DNA of 64,000 bases, from NCBI GenBank assembly GCA_014925825.1, contig JACGCK010000009.1:796400-860399 (forward strand), read 5' to 3'. This DNA comes from Pholiota molesta (Eukaryota; Basidiomycota; Agaricomycetes; Agaricales; Strophariaceae). Under the pieces are notes generated by a model that did no database searches, was not told the origin of the DNA, and worked only from the letters and a program-made list of their open reading frames with translations. The position numbers were made by a program, and so were the translations under genes. Positions 40,128 to 51,349 of the stretch are shown piece by piece. Every line of letters starts with the position of its first letter. Position 1 is the stretch's first letter.

Positions 40128-41188
40128 ATGAACACCACAGCATGCTCGTCCCTCATTGACGACCTCTGCTTCGCCGCCAATGCCTTTCCCTTCTACTACT
40201 CGACAAAACCGCGTTTGTTGAGCAGCGTCTCAGATGTTCTGCTCACCGTCATTTCACCCGTGGTGGCATACTGGCTACTCTCGCTCTTCTTTCATGCCCT
40301 TGATGTCTCCGGCTGGAAATGGCTCGACAAATACCGTATCCACGAGTCAGAAGAAGTGCAACGCCGAAACCTCGCCACGCGTTCCCAGGTCGTATGGGCA
40401 GTCATCCTGCAACAGACCATTCAGACCGCGCTGGGCGTCATTTGGCTGCAAGAGGAAGCCCTACATCGCGTGATCCATACCGAGGATCTTGGAAAGCTGG
40501 CTATCGTCATCAGGCCATTCCTTTCGCCCGTCCTTGGAGATAGCATGAGCCCACTCATGCTCGTAAGGGCTACGGAGTTCGTGTATTGGTGGGCTGTCCC
40601 TGTATTTCAACTCTTTCTTGCCATGTACGTACCCCAATTGCCTGTGCAATATGCTTAGTCTTATGTCTCAATAACCCAGGTTCATCATCGATACTTGGCA
40701 ATACTTCCTCCATCGACTCATGCATACCAACAAGTTCTTGTACAAACAGTTTCACTCCTGGCATCACCGACTTTATGTTCCATATGCATTTGGATCGCTA
40801 TATAACCACCCACTCGAAGGATTCCTGCTGGATACCCTTGGTGCATTGCTTGCGGAGAAGGCGACTGGTATGACCACGCGTCAAGCCATGTTTTTGTTCA
40901 CTCTTTCAACTTTCAAGACGGTGGACGACCATTGTGGATACAGTCTTCCTTGGGATCCCCTTCAATTGCTGACTGGAAATAATGCTGACTATCACGATAT
41001 TCATCATCAAGTACGTCTTTCGCTCTTTATCATGTAGAACGAAAGTTGATATTCTCATTCAGGCCATTGGGATCAAATCCAATTTTTCTCAACCATTTTT
41101 CGTCCATTGGGACGCCTTACTCGGAACACGAATGACACGAGACGACATTGAACGACGCCGCCAAAAGCAAGACCTCAAATCCCAATAG
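40128..41188 (+). CDS. SUR2: Sphinganine C4-hydroxylase Sur2
   Basis: This ER di-iron hydroxylase converts sphinganine (or dihydroceramide) to phytosphingosine, needed for fungal phytoceramides. Exons 40128-40624, 40680-41010 and 41063-41188 give 317 aa with frame kept at both introns. Membrane segments include LLTVISPVVAYWLLSLFFHA and a second around EFVYWWAVPVFQLFLAMFII. Then come the three His clusters of the fatty-acid-hydroxylase superfamily: HRLMH, HSWHH and, near the end, DYHDIHH, with HCGYSLPWDP before it. Two upstream in-frame ATGs (40053 and 40059) exist; I prefer 40128 because MNTTACSSLIDDL is the family-like start. Convergent with MAK16, with 159 bp between stops. Confidence 0.94.
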
Positions 41189-41347
41189 ATTCCATCGGAA
41201 TACCCTTGACCCCCACTCACATTGCTATGACATACCTTGGTTTGAATGATGTCCCATATACTGTACTTTGTTTTGTAATGCCTGTCAAATATCCTTCCAA
41301 CATCATGATATATGGAGTCTACTATGACGAAAGCAAGTGTAAGGAGG

Positions 41348-42661
41348 CTACCAATTCGCCAGAGCAGACTTCGAAATAGGTACACTCTCCATCTCATGTT
41401 CATATTCCACCTCCACTCTTGGTCCTTCTGCGATGGGCATGAGCAGTAATCCAGTGTACCAGAACAACGATGCTTACTTTTGGTTTTCTTTTCCGGTCTC
41501 TGCTTCGTTGATTTTTTGACTGTGGGTGCTTTCCGTTTTCCCAGTGAGGATTTTGGTTGGGTATCTTCCTCTTCACTGTCCTCGCCTTCTCCGCTATCGT
41601 CCTCATCGTCTGATTCGCCATCCTGAGGACCAGATAATTTGAATAATTTTAAAAAAAATTAAAAGAAGAAGATGAACGCACCACAACCCCCTCTAGGTCA
41701 CTCAGATCGTCATCTTCATCATCCTCATCGCCACTTATGTCGCTTACAAACTCCCTATCGCCCCAGTCGTCCTCCATTTCGTCCTCTAGTTCTTCTTCAT
41801 CCGTTTCATCATCTAGCATCTCGAGCTCCTCTTTCTCCTTGCTCGCTAGGTCGTCCCCAGTCCGTTCGCGGTCAAGAATTGCCTGCCAGACGTTCTCATT
41901 CACGTTGAGTGGGGCGTCTCCGTACGCTTTTGATTTGAGGCGTTCGATCAGCTCCTTCTCAATCGAACGTTCCAGGTGAGCTGCAGACAGGGCTTTTCGT
42001 TCGCGAACAGCTTCTCGGCGGTCAAGTTTTTTCTTCACTCCGATAAGTTTAGGCCTAGTACAGAAAGATCGCGTTCAGCAAATGTGAGAAGGAAGTATAG
42101 TTTTTACTCACTGCTGCCGCAGTTTTAGGCGCCGCATTTTGATTAGATATTGAGTGATTTTCGTAACCCTCTGCTTGCATTTGTGGATTGTGAAGTTCGG
42201 CCAATGAATGAGTTCGTTGTCTATCTTAACGAGGCATTCAGCCGAAGTATCAACCAATATCTGCAAGGCCACTCACTTGCTCCAGGGCTTTTGCGTAACT
42301 ATTTGACAGTTTTATGCGTTCCCACATGTGCGCCGGTGAATGTGCGCGTTCGATTGTTTTGACATAGAGATATAGAATGCCTGGAACAAATAGTAAGCGT
42401 ACACGCAACAGAACACGAAGCGCCTGTACTGACCTTCTTTCTCTCGTACGGTAGCATAGCGTGAATTTGCTAACGGACATGATTGGCGATTGCAGAGGCC
42501 TGTAACGTTGTATTCATTGCGGCAGAAGTTTTGGGTGGTAGTCCTACGGAAATAGGTAAGATTTTGGGGTGTATCATCTTGGAACCGAGGCTAACGCACT
42601 TGACTTTATAAGAGCAGAATTGGTGATTTATTACCGACCAGATCACGTCGTCGCTTTGCAT
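41348..42661 (-). CDS. MAK16: Mak16, 60S ribosome biogenesis factor
   Basis: This nucleolar protein is required for 27S pre-rRNA processing and 60S assembly. The start [20 protein letters not shown] is the near-invariant Mak16 N-terminus. The following exons give [20 protein letters not shown] with the metal-binding Cys, [20 protein letters not shown] and [20 protein letters not shown]. Then come [20 protein letters not shown] and a very acidic tail ([18 protein letters not shown] and others). The last exon, after an intron beginning GTAAGC, ends [20 protein letters not shown] and then SALANW, the family's conserved C-terminus. Divergent from the DUF1640 gene with only 135 bp between starts. 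All junctions are in frame. Confidence 0.94.
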
Positions 42662-42796
42662 ATTGAACACGAGAGGAGAGGAGAATTAGAGACTTGCAAT
42701 GGAGAAATTAGATTTGTATGGTTTAGTTTGCGACAGCCTCCGTCTCACGTGGGCGCTGCCATTCGCGCAACTGTTACTCTGTCCTGCTCCACCATC
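42662..42796. promoter_or_regulatory. Bidirectional promoter, MAK16 / DUF1640 gene
   Basis: A 135 bp divergent spacer, the shortest in the window, must carry both promoters. No TATA box seen. Confidence 0.55.
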
Positions 42797-43598
42797 ATGT
42801 CCCTCCGCGCCCAGCTTTCTTCCTATGCACATCGAATACCATCCACGCGCCAGTTCGCTACCTCCCTGCGTAGGCCGGACTTCCATTTCGATACCCATCA
42901 TTTCGTCCAGCGCCTCGAACGCGAAGGCCTAAATCGAGCACAGGCCGAAGGTATCATGTCCGCCATGGCGGAGGTTATTGACGAGAGTGTGCGGAATATG
43001 ACCAGCAACATGGTGACCAAGGCGGAACAGGAGAAGGCGCGTATATCATGGCATCCCTTTCGCGCAAGCTGTCATCGCTGAGCCTCGCTCGTACTTAGCA
43101 TCATTATACCCAACAAGTCGACTTTGCGCAAATAAAATCAGAGCTTCAATTAATGGAAAAGAATGACCTCGCTATGATTAAGGCAGAAAATGACCGTCTG
43201 GTGACTGATATAGAGAAACTGAAACAACGTCTTCGCGAGGAAATTACTCGGACACAAGCTGGCGTGCGCCTTGACTTGAATTTGGAGAAAGGCCGCATGC
43301 GCGAAGAAAGTAGCGGCCAGGAACTCAAAATCAAGGAGGTTGATACCAGGATTGAACAAGAAATTGCCGGATTGAGGACGGCAATACAAGCATCTAAGGT
43401 GCGACTGTGATAAATTGATGTTTTGTTCGGAAGTAACATTTGGCGTGCTGGATGGTTTAGGCAACAACCTTGCAATACTTAGTGGGTTTTGGTGCGTATT
43501 TTATTGAACATACCTATGGAATGGTATTTAACATCATTTGATTGCTAGTCACTGGTTGCTCTGCCCTCTTAATGGCCTATATGAGATTTCGTGCATAA
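42797..43598 (+). CDS. DUF1640 mitochondrial coiled-coil protein (CCDC90/MCUR1/Fmp32-like)
   Basis: MSLRAQLSSYAHRIPSTRQF is followed by ATSLRRPDFHFDTHHFVQRL, a mitochondrial presequence leading into the family's conserved FDTHxFVxxLE box. The central coiled coil includes LMEKNDLAMIKAENDRLVTD and the family core RLDLNLEKGRMREESSGQEL. Then a last TM segment VTGCSALLMAYMRF places the C-terminus in the inner membrane. Family members act in cytochrome oxidase assembly and calcium uniporter regulation. Exons 42797-43036, 43099-43398, 43461-43485 and 43549-43598 sum to 615 nt, 204 aa. The first intron (43037-43098) begins GC rather than GT; only this choice gives HHYTQQVDFAQIKSELQL in frame, as the family expects. 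Confidence 0.88.
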
Positions 43599-43658
43599 TA
43601 TATTATCCATTGGAACAAATGTTTTTTATTTCTCAATTGAGTCATTGCAAAATTCCAT

Positions 43659-43770
43659 TAGGGTGTTTCACAGTAGCCAACTTATGCCGACTTTTGCCCT
43701 ATTTTTCTCTCTGATTTTAAAGTTAGTTGGGGCCTAAGTTGGGCACTCTACTGTGAAACATCCGGGGTAT
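43659..43770. mobile_element. Miniature TIR element (~110 bp)
   Basis: Inverted ends GGTGTTTCACAGTAG (from 43662) and CTACTGTGAAACATCC (to 43763) pair with one mismatch. Inside them CAACTTATGCC and GGCCTAAGTTGGGC also pair. TA occurs at both outer edges, which would fit a mariner/Stowaway-type 2 bp target site. It lies 60 bp downstream of the DUF1640 stop codon, probably in its 3' UTR. The exact right edge is uncertain. Confidence 0.65.
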
Positions 43771-44637
43771 TTTATTTTGGCTCGACTGAAAAGTTGGAAG
43801 GTTATTTCTGTACCTATAAAATAAATTTCTCCAGTAATTAGTCCATTTCCCTTCCTCCCCCATCATGAAATTAGGGGTCAGGATTTATGTGCTTATCTAT
43901 AAAATATTGCTTGATAGTCCTTAAAATGTCCCTAATTTGCACAAGTCTTGTGAACCGACTTTTAAGGAGTTTTATAGGATGCTGAACTTGGTGGCATCTG
44001 CCAAATATAAATGACATATGAATGTTTGTCGAGTATTTTATAACTGGATCTGATGGCCAACCACTATCTCAGCGTGTAATGGCATGCTGTAAAAAGAGTG
44101 GGGGAGAAATGAACATAATAGAAACACTTTCAAAACTAATGTCAACTTATTGCTACTTATTTTCAATGAAGTTGGCACTGGGTCATGATTGCGTCATGCA
44201 CAGCAATCTTCTGCACCCAATCTTCCGAGTGAACTTTCTCCACAACCAGTGAGCCGATTAAGACGATTTTGAATGCGTTAGAATTGTATTAAAGAGTAGA
44301 TATGCGCCCCAGCTTTAACAATAAAAATTGATTGAGATTTGACTGAGATCAGACATTGGGGTATTGTACCAGAAGAGTCCAAACTTCTGAGACATTGGCA
44401 CTATGAACAAATATATTTCTTGCAGAAATGAGTACTAGGACATGTAAATATGTGCACCCCACAAAAAAATTGGGCAAAATCGACGAAGGGCAAGCTCATT
44501 TCGATTGTGCAGCAGTTGATGTTGACTATGGACCATTGTGGTCACTTGCCATCACAGCCCATTGCCTCTTTCCTCTCACCACTGTCTCTCAGCACTCTCA
44601 CATTCATTTTTGACAGATCCCACACTCTTTTCACACA
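43771..44637. other. AT-rich spacer
   Basis: About 870 bp of AT-rich sequence with only short open frames. No motif or repeat I can support. Confidence 0.4.
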
Positions 44638-45015
44638 ATGGCACGTGGCCAGAAGAACAAATGTCTTACCACGCATACTCAGTCTTCAACCAGGCATTGG
44701 AAAACATGTCCATATTCTGATGAGAATGTTGATCCAGCCACAAGTCAATGTGCTCTGGGAGGGCTTCAAACACATCTGAGACCGCATCTGAAACCATGTA
44801 AACTTGCCATTCCTGATGGTGAGAATGAGGATTATGATACTGATGCTGCTCATACCCTTCTGTCTCTCCAAAATGCCATCAATGCTGTTCCAAGCTTGCC
44901 TCTAGCCAACCTCCAGTTTCACCATGCTCCTGCTCAAGCTCCAGCACTCTCAAACAACACAGATGATGAAGATATATATGCCACTGAGGAGGATAATCAG
45001 AGAGAAGGCACCTAG
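44638..45015 (+). CDS. Hypothetical protein, probable transposon-associated ORF
   Basis: A 125-codon frame starts MARGQKNKCLTTHTQSSTRH. It has a Cys/His arrangement (CPYSDEN..., QC, LQTHLRPHLKPCK) that could bind zinc, followed by an acidic Asp/Glu/Ala tail. Similar short N-terminal Cys/His segments precede transposase bodies in mushroom transposons, and the surrounding DNA is transposon-rich. No transposase body follows. It could be a truncated remnant. I do not recognise a specific family. Confidence 0.35.
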   Translation: MARGQKNKCLTTHTQSSTRHWKTCPYSDENVDPATSQCALGGLQTHLRPHLKPCKLAIPDGENEDYDTDAAHTLLSLQNAINAVPSLPLANLQFHHAPAQAPALSNNTDDEDIYATEEDNQREGT

Positions 45016-45044
45016 TGCTTGAAAGTCTGGTCTGGTCCAGTCTT

Positions 45045-45849
45045 TTACCCTCCAAGGGCTTGGACCGAGACCAAGACCGCTCTATCTATTTTTAAAATGC
45101 TCAAAAAACCGGACCGGACCACATAAGACCGGTCCACTGCAGTCTTGAGTGGTCCAAAGACAGTGGTGCGGGAGTGTTGGCATCGAGATGAGGATGGGCA
45201 CGGTGTGGGTAAGAAGCCGCGAGAAGAGACATGGGCATTCATAGGAGTATACTGTGTCGGGTGTGAGGTAAATTCAGCACACTCTGGAGTGTATTGAGCA
45301 AACATTTGAGTGCCTGGTGAGTCAGGATAGAGCTGAGGGGAGTCATTTGGGCCAACCCAGTGCACAGATCGACCTCCACCTGCATAAAAAACATCATGGC
45401 AGACTGGACAAGATGGTGTGCATGTAGAACTAGGGACATTAGCCCAATGGGGAGGGTTCAGTGTTCTTGGTGCATGGCTCCCAGAAAACATGGCCAACAT
45501 CTCTGACTTGTCAGCTCATTGCTCAGCAGCATTGCATTTGTGGTCACTCTCAGACAAGCAAGTGCATAAAGACTCAACTAAGTTCTGTGACTCGCAGAGC
45601 TGCAGCCTGCGCAGTCATGGAAAATAGCTGGCTGGTTTGGAAGGTACATGCAGAATGCTCTTCCTGTCACGCTGCTTGCACCGATGGCTCCAGAGCTTCA
45701 GAGAGAGTGGAGAGGAGGTTGGCACCTGTGTTTTGAGGTTGACGTGGTTGGCTGATGCCATCGGAGGTGGCACAATGGGTGATGGGACCTGTATTGTCAA
45801 GCACTTCCTTTTTGACTTTGACAGAAGGATTTTTCGGAGCAGATGGCGG
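45045..45849 (-). pseudogene. Decayed transposon-associated ORF (part downstream of hAT insertion)
   Basis: Read on the minus strand from the insertion point, APKNPSVKVKKEVLDNTGPI leads into ANLLSTLSEALEPSVQAA, then a stop. After that QEEHSAC, TFQTSQLFSMTAQ and LRVTEL follow in broken frames, and a further frame starts MLAMFSGSHAPRTLNPPHWA. The Ser-Glu-Ala-Leu then coiled-coil arrangement resembles accessory ORFs of mushroom DNA transposons; this is a resemblance from memory, not a search result. Several in-frame stops mean it is dead. The same frame continues on the other side of the hAT-like element at 47081. Confidence 0.45.
45842..45849 (+). repeat. 8 bp target-site duplication, left copy (GATGGCGG)
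   Basis: GATGGCGG lies directly outside the left terminal repeat, and an identical copy lies directly outside the right end at 47073-47080. An 8 bp duplication is typical of hAT transposons. Confidence 0.9.
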
Positions 45850-47072
45850 TAGTGATCCGCACGGGTAACCCGCGGGTCCCAAAATGGCTACCCGTACCCT
45901 TACCCTCCAAAACCCGTACCCGTATGCACGGGTACGGTTTTTTGCGGGTATGGGTGGAGGGTTATGGGGGGTACGGCGGGTTGGCCAGGGGTCGCGGGTT
46001 TACCCGTCGGCGTGACGGGCCGGCCCATCAATCCGCGTCACACGGTTCTCTTTCTCTCTCTAACCACCAATTCCTGCTGCCCCTCCCCTCTCGACAGGGA
46101 TGTGGGCTCATTCACGCACCACGACGATGGACGAAGGGGTGTAGGAGATGGAAGGGGAGACCCGGGAGCGGGAGACCTGCCAGGTACGCTCCCTACGCCC
46201 TCCATCCTCGCTCGCCACTCACCCATTCCCTCCCCACAGCTTCCTTGCACAGCGACGAGGAGACGCAGCCACAGCCGCCCGTCCGCCTCGCATTCGCCGT
46301 GCCCTCGCCGCCACTGTGGGAAGCCCCCGCCCGTGCACACTGCCACGTCCGACGCACGCAAAGGTGCCGCGGGCCTCGCCGCCCCCACCGCCCGCCACGT
46401 CGTTCCCCGACGACGCCCGCCACGTCACCCCAGGACGAGTACTCAGCCACCGATGGGCGGCGCGAGGAGCGCGGGCGGCACGGTGACCTGCGTGAACTCG
46501 GCGAGGAGCAGCAGCACGTAGACGTACGCGGGCTGCAGGGTCACGAGGGACGCGAGCGTCGCGGTGCAGCAGTGGGAGCGCGGCCGCGGGGGTCGCGGGC
46601 AGGGAGAGCTGCCCGAGGAGATGGGCCATACGAGTGCTCAGCCACCGAGTGTGCCCAGCGCGAATCGCGCGATGGACACGTTACTGGCGTCTTTGGGCCA
46701 CCACCCCCTCTGGCTGCATCCACTCCACCTCCCACCCCACTTCTACCATCACCTTCGCAGGCGCACAGCACGCTGCCACGTCATCAGACCACAGCAGCGT
46801 GCACGGGTCCACCACCGTCGGCCATGCGCCGCCGTACCCTTGCATCGCCGACGTCATCGCCGTGCCCCAAAATACCGTCTGCACGTATGAAACACGGTAC
46901 ATTTGTGCTGTTTTTCGGTGTGGAGACGCAAGGTTTGGGGTGGTGGCATACCCGCGAAACCCCCCGTACGGGTACGGGTTTGGCGAGGGTTGGAAATCTC
47001 CAACCCGTACCCCCACCCGCGATACCCTTGGGTAGAACCCGCCGCGGGTAGCCGTACCCGTGCGGATCACTA
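45850..47072 (+). mobile_element. Non-autonomous hAT-like element, 1223 bp
   Basis: Terminal inverted repeats begin TAGTGATCCGCACGGGTA and end with its exact reverse complement. An 8 bp direct duplication GATGGCGG flanks both ends. TIR length, TSD length and the start TAGTG-like are hAT features. Inside, subterminal CCCGTACCC / GGGTACGGG motifs are repeated in both orientations near both ends, as expected of transposase binding sites. The core is GC-rich and open in several frames at once, with no transposase motif, so I treat it as non-coding. It has landed in a reading frame that continues on both sides. Orientation is arbitrary. Confidence 0.9.
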
Positions 47073-47080
47073 GATGGCGG
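47073..47080 (+). repeat. 8 bp target-site duplication, right copy (GATGGCGG)
   Basis: Identical to 45842-45849; together they mark the insertion point of the hAT-like element. Confidence 0.9.
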
Positions 47081-47299
47081 ACCTGGCGGTGGTTTAGCTG
47101 GAGTGTCATTGTTGTCATCTCTGAATGTATCAGCAACTTCATCAGCGATGTCGTCATCATCAAGATCATGCGTACCACGAGCCTTCTTGTTAATGGCATC
47201 TTTGATCTCGTGGGCCTGGTAGACATACTCAGGCATGTCTGCATCCCCAGTCGGCTTTGTGGTTTTGACAAGCTGTTGGCATATTAGTGTTAGCTTCAT
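47081..47299 (-). pseudogene. Decayed transposon-associated ORF (part upstream of hAT insertion)
   Basis: The minus-strand frame reads KLTLICQQLVKTTKPTGDAD, then EYVYQAHEIKDAINKKARGT, an acidic DLDDDDIADEVADTFRDDNN and a PAKPPPGPPS linker ending at the hAT insertion. Beyond the element the frame resumes with APKNPSVKVKKE, so the insertion interrupted an ORF. Function unknown. Confidence 0.5.
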
Positions 47300-47867
47300 A
47301 TTTCAGCCTTGTCTGTTAAAAACATGTATGAAATCCTGTGAGTCCACAGTTTTGACTCATGCATCCAGACCACGAATTCAGCCTACACAGCCACCCCTCT
47401 AAGCTGACTTTGAATATTATGCTGATCAATTCTGTGCTCTGCTGCTGGTCACCACTGTCCTTAGCTCGACACCGTGCATAACCTGCTTGTCGCTGTTGTC
47501 AGGGTCATCCAAAAAAGGAAAGTCCTCAAAAAATAAAATTTCAGCTGCTTACAAAACTTTATTCTCAAAGTCAGAGTCTTTTTAAAGTTCTCACACTTAT
47601 CTTTAGAGATACTAAAAATAAATTGATGGGAAAAATTATAAATACAAATCAAGCTAATAATAAACTATCGGTGCCGAGGCCCGAACACGACACCCAAATA
47701 TCCCACGCAGCCTCGCTATTACGCGCCCGTGTCCGTCGTCATGCTTGCTTGGTGAGGTCGGCGTCAGTCGTGCTCTCCGGGTGCTTTTACTGGTTGGCGC
47801 TGTCTCACGAGTCGGCGTCGGGCATGCTCTCGCTGCTCGGCGTTGGTCACCAGTGTCTGCTAGTCTT
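47300..47867. other. Insertion-like segment inside the left outer inverted arm
   Basis: Compared with the right side of the large palindrome (51480-51530), where CAGCCTTGTCTGTTAA is directly followed by TATGCATGAAATTGTGG, the left side has about 540 bp between the same two blocks. This extra DNA contains a diverged copy (47464-47545) of the sequence starting GCTCGACACC at 48036, and a tRNA-like SINE candidate on the minus strand near 47670-47720. Confidence 0.5.
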
Positions 47868-48018
47868 ATGCATGAAATTGTGGCAGTTGCCCGGATAAAA
47901 ATATTGCATCCAGAGTGGGAACTGCCAGGGCGCAGCCACTCCACCAAGCTGAGTCTGAAGATTTTCCACGTTAGGCCAGTGGTCTATGGTGCCCACTGTG
48001 CTCCAGTGCTCAACACTG

Positions 48019-49264
48019 TGCTCAACAGTGTCGAGCAGTGCTCGACACCATTGTCAGGGTCGTCCCAAAAAGGAAGCCATCAAAAAATTTCCAAAAGAAG
48101 AATGACAAATTTGTAAGCTGTTTTTCCCCATGATTTGTCAGCACCTCAGCATCTATCATTAGATTTGACCCATTTTGGGACTTTCTGCTCATTGGCCCAT
48201 CAAATATGCCATCAAGGACCAAACACATGACCTGGTACCTAACCACATGACCACACATGACTGCAAATGAGGCAGGGACCCTCCCAGGGGTGGGAAATAC
48301 CTAAAATAGCATTTTCCCAATATTATTGGAAATGCACCTGGGTAGCTGGTGCACCCTATATGGGACCCACTGGGACCATATTATACCGAAAGATGCGGAA
48401 TTAAATTCTAAAACCACCTTTGAAAGATTCATATGGATAGCTCGATTGGTTCAGGCCCTAGAAGCGAATTACTATTTGGGTGAAATAAGCGCACACATTG
48501 ATGGCTGCTTTCCTCCGCAACCGCTGGGTCGTTTTCCATGATCAAAGCTGCTGTCTGTAGGTATTAAAAGCGCGCTTCGAACGCGTTCTTGAACATAATT
48601 TTACGTCCGTTCCTCGCTCCGTAAAACGCTCCGGATATATTTGCGCTCGCACCGCATTAGCGCCGGCTACGGTTCCATAATTCGCGCGCATATTATATCA
48701 TAAAATAGGTTAATAAAACACCTTTCTAATGGCACCCTACTCGTGGTGATTGAACAACTCTCCGAGGCCCTATGAAGGAAATGGTCGTTTGTGAATAGAA
48801 TATTAACCGCGGATCGCGCCACAACGCGCGTAGGTACGTTGGATTCTCCTGAATTTACCGGATTTAATAACACCTTGATTATAGGGATCAGAGGCCGGGA
48901 AGGCACTGAACTGGACATGGGGATGGGCTGGATATTGCTCTGCTGGCCGGAAAATGCTATTTTTAGCGCTGCCGAGCGCGGCCTCACCCAATCTGGGCAT
49001 GGATTGGTGGCACTCTCCCCCTCCCCCTCATATTGGAAATTCATTTCCTCCCTCAATTCCTATCCAATTGCTTCGTTCTTTTTTTTAATATTCAATATAA
49101 ATATGGTACTATGGGTCTATACTATTTGTACAGCACTATAATACATGCAGCATCTGTTAATTCGATATCTCTGTATTTTGGACACTGCATTTGGGGTTTT
49201 CACTGTATTTATGATGCTTATTGGCACATATAGAGCGGTAGAAAGATAGAGGTAAGTACCTACC
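48019..49264 (+). repeat. Left arm of large palindrome (1246 bp)
   Basis: Base by base where checked, this arm is the reverse complement of 50104-51349. All open frames in one arm recur identically in the other (for example 48667-49056 and 50312-50701). No recognisable protein is encoded. Outward of 48019 the two sides are still related but diverged, down to about 47868. Confidence 0.92.
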
Positions 49265-50103
49265 ACAATTCCTGGTAGTTTAAAAGTTACCTGGATACTG
49301 TCCTATAGCTCCATACCCATAAATAGAGACATTACTGTATATCCTCTTTGATAAATCCATATCTCAACCAATACTGTAGCTACAAACAAGTTAAAGCATG
49401 CATTAAAATATTAGACATGTCTTCTTTACTTCTGTTACTCAAGAATTCTCTTCTCAGAGCATTTCATTGGTCATATGACAAGAATGGTTAAATATAGCAG
49501 AAATAGAGGTATTTGGCCTATAGCAATTCACATAAGCACTCTAAAATTCAATGGAGGTAGGATGTTATAGCTCTCATTAATACCTTCAATTCAAGAGAGG
49601 CCAGAAGGAAATAGAGTAAGTGTGTGGAAATATATGGTGGAATTAGTACTCAAAACATCGGACTAGGTCAAGGCTATCTATGTTACTTATCATAGACATG
49701 TTTAAATCATGTTTCAGTAGAATGTTTCCACCATATCTTTCCACTCACTCACTCTAATTCTTTCCGGCCTATCTCTAATCGTAGATATTGATGAGAGCTA
49801 TAATATCCCAGCTCTACAGAATTTTAGAATGGTTATGTGAATTGCTATAGGCAGAATACCTCTATTTCTGCTATATTTAACCATTCTTGTCATATGGCCA
49901 ATGAAATGCATTGAGAAGAGAATTGTTGAGTGGCATTACGACAGAAGACATGTCTAATACTCTAATGGATGCTTGAACTTGGTTATAGCTACAGTATTGG
50001 CTGAGATATGGATTTATCAAGGAGTATATACAGTGATGTCTCTCTTCATGGGTGTGGAGCTATAGGAAAGGATCCAGGTAACTTTTAAACTACCAGGAAT
50101 TGC
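49265..50103. repeat. Centre of the palindrome: diverged inverted halves
   Basis: The 839 bp between the identical arms are themselves an inverted repeat about a centre at 49684. The halves differ: over the first ~90 bases about one position in ten is changed. The match decreases toward the middle. No gene seen. Confidence 0.85.
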
Positions 50104-51349
50104 GGTAGGTACTTACCTCTATCTTTCTACCGCTCTATATGTGCCAATAAGCATCATAAATACAGTGAAAACCCCAAATGCAGTGTCCAAAATACAGAGA
50201 TATCGAATTAACAGATGCTGCATGTATTATAGTGCTGTACAAATAGTATAGACCCATAGTACCATATTTATATTGAATATTAAAAAAAAGAACGAAGCAA
50301 TTGGATAGGAATTGAGGGAGGAAATGAATTTCCAATATGAGGGGGAGGGGGAGAGTGCCACCAATCCATGCCCAGATTGGGTGAGGCCGCGCTCGGCAGC
50401 GCTAAAAATAGCATTTTCCGGCCAGCAGAGCAATATCCAGCCCATCCCCATGTCCAGTTCAGTGCCTTCCCGGCCTCTGATCCCTATAATCAAGGTGTTA
50501 TTAAATCCGGTAAATTCAGGAGAATCCAACGTACCTACGCGCGTTGTGGCGCGATCCGCGGTTAATATTCTATTCACAAACGACCATTTCCTTCATAGGG
50601 CCTCGGAGAGTTGTTCAATCACCACGAGTAGGGTGCCATTAGAAAGGTGTTTTATTAACCTATTTTATGATATAATATGCGCGCGAATTATGGAACCGTA
50701 GCCGGCGCTAATGCGGTGCGAGCGCAAATATATCCGGAGCGTTTTACGGAGCGAGGAACGGACGTAAAATTATGTTCAAGAACGCGTTCGAAGCGCGCTT
50801 TTAATACCTACAGACAGCAGCTTTGATCATGGAAAACGACCCAGCGGTTGCGGAGGAAAGCAGCCATCAATGTGTGCGCTTATTTCACCCAAATAGTAAT
50901 TCGCTTCTAGGGCCTGAACCAATCGAGCTATCCATATGAATCTTTCAAAGGTGGTTTTAGAATTTAATTCCGCATCTTTCGGTATAATATGGTCCCAGTG
51001 GGTCCCATATAGGGTGCACCAGCTACCCAGGTGCATTTCCAATAATATTGGGAAAATGCTATTTTAGGTATTTCCCACCCCTGGGAGGGTCCCTGCCTCA
51101 TTTGCAGTCATGTGTGGTCATGTGGTTAGGTACCAGGTCATGTGTTTGGTCCTTGATGGCATATTTGATGGGCCAATGAGCAGAAAGTCCCAAAATGGGT
51201 CAAATCTAATGATAGATGCTGAGGTGCTGACAAATCATGGGGAAAAACAGCTTACAAATTTGTCATTCTTCTTTTGGAAATTTTTTGATGGCTTCCTTTT
51301 TGGGACGACCCTGACAATGGTGTCGAGCACTGCTCGACACTGTTGAGCA
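50104..51349 (-). repeat. Right arm of large palindrome (1246 bp)
   Basis: Reverse complement of 48019-49264. Beyond 51349 diverged similarity to the left side continues to about 51530, so the recent identity is restricted to a well-defined block. Confidence 0.92.

Noticed and set aside
45012..45160. Possible MITE with GGTCTGGTCC / GGACCGGTC motifs
   Set aside because: The two ends pair only loosely and I find no target duplication; noted as repeat-like but not claimed.
45843..47051. 402-codon plus-strand ORF across the hAT-like element
   Set aside because: It starts in the target duplication and TIR and runs through GC-rich DNA that is open in several frames; no transposase motif.
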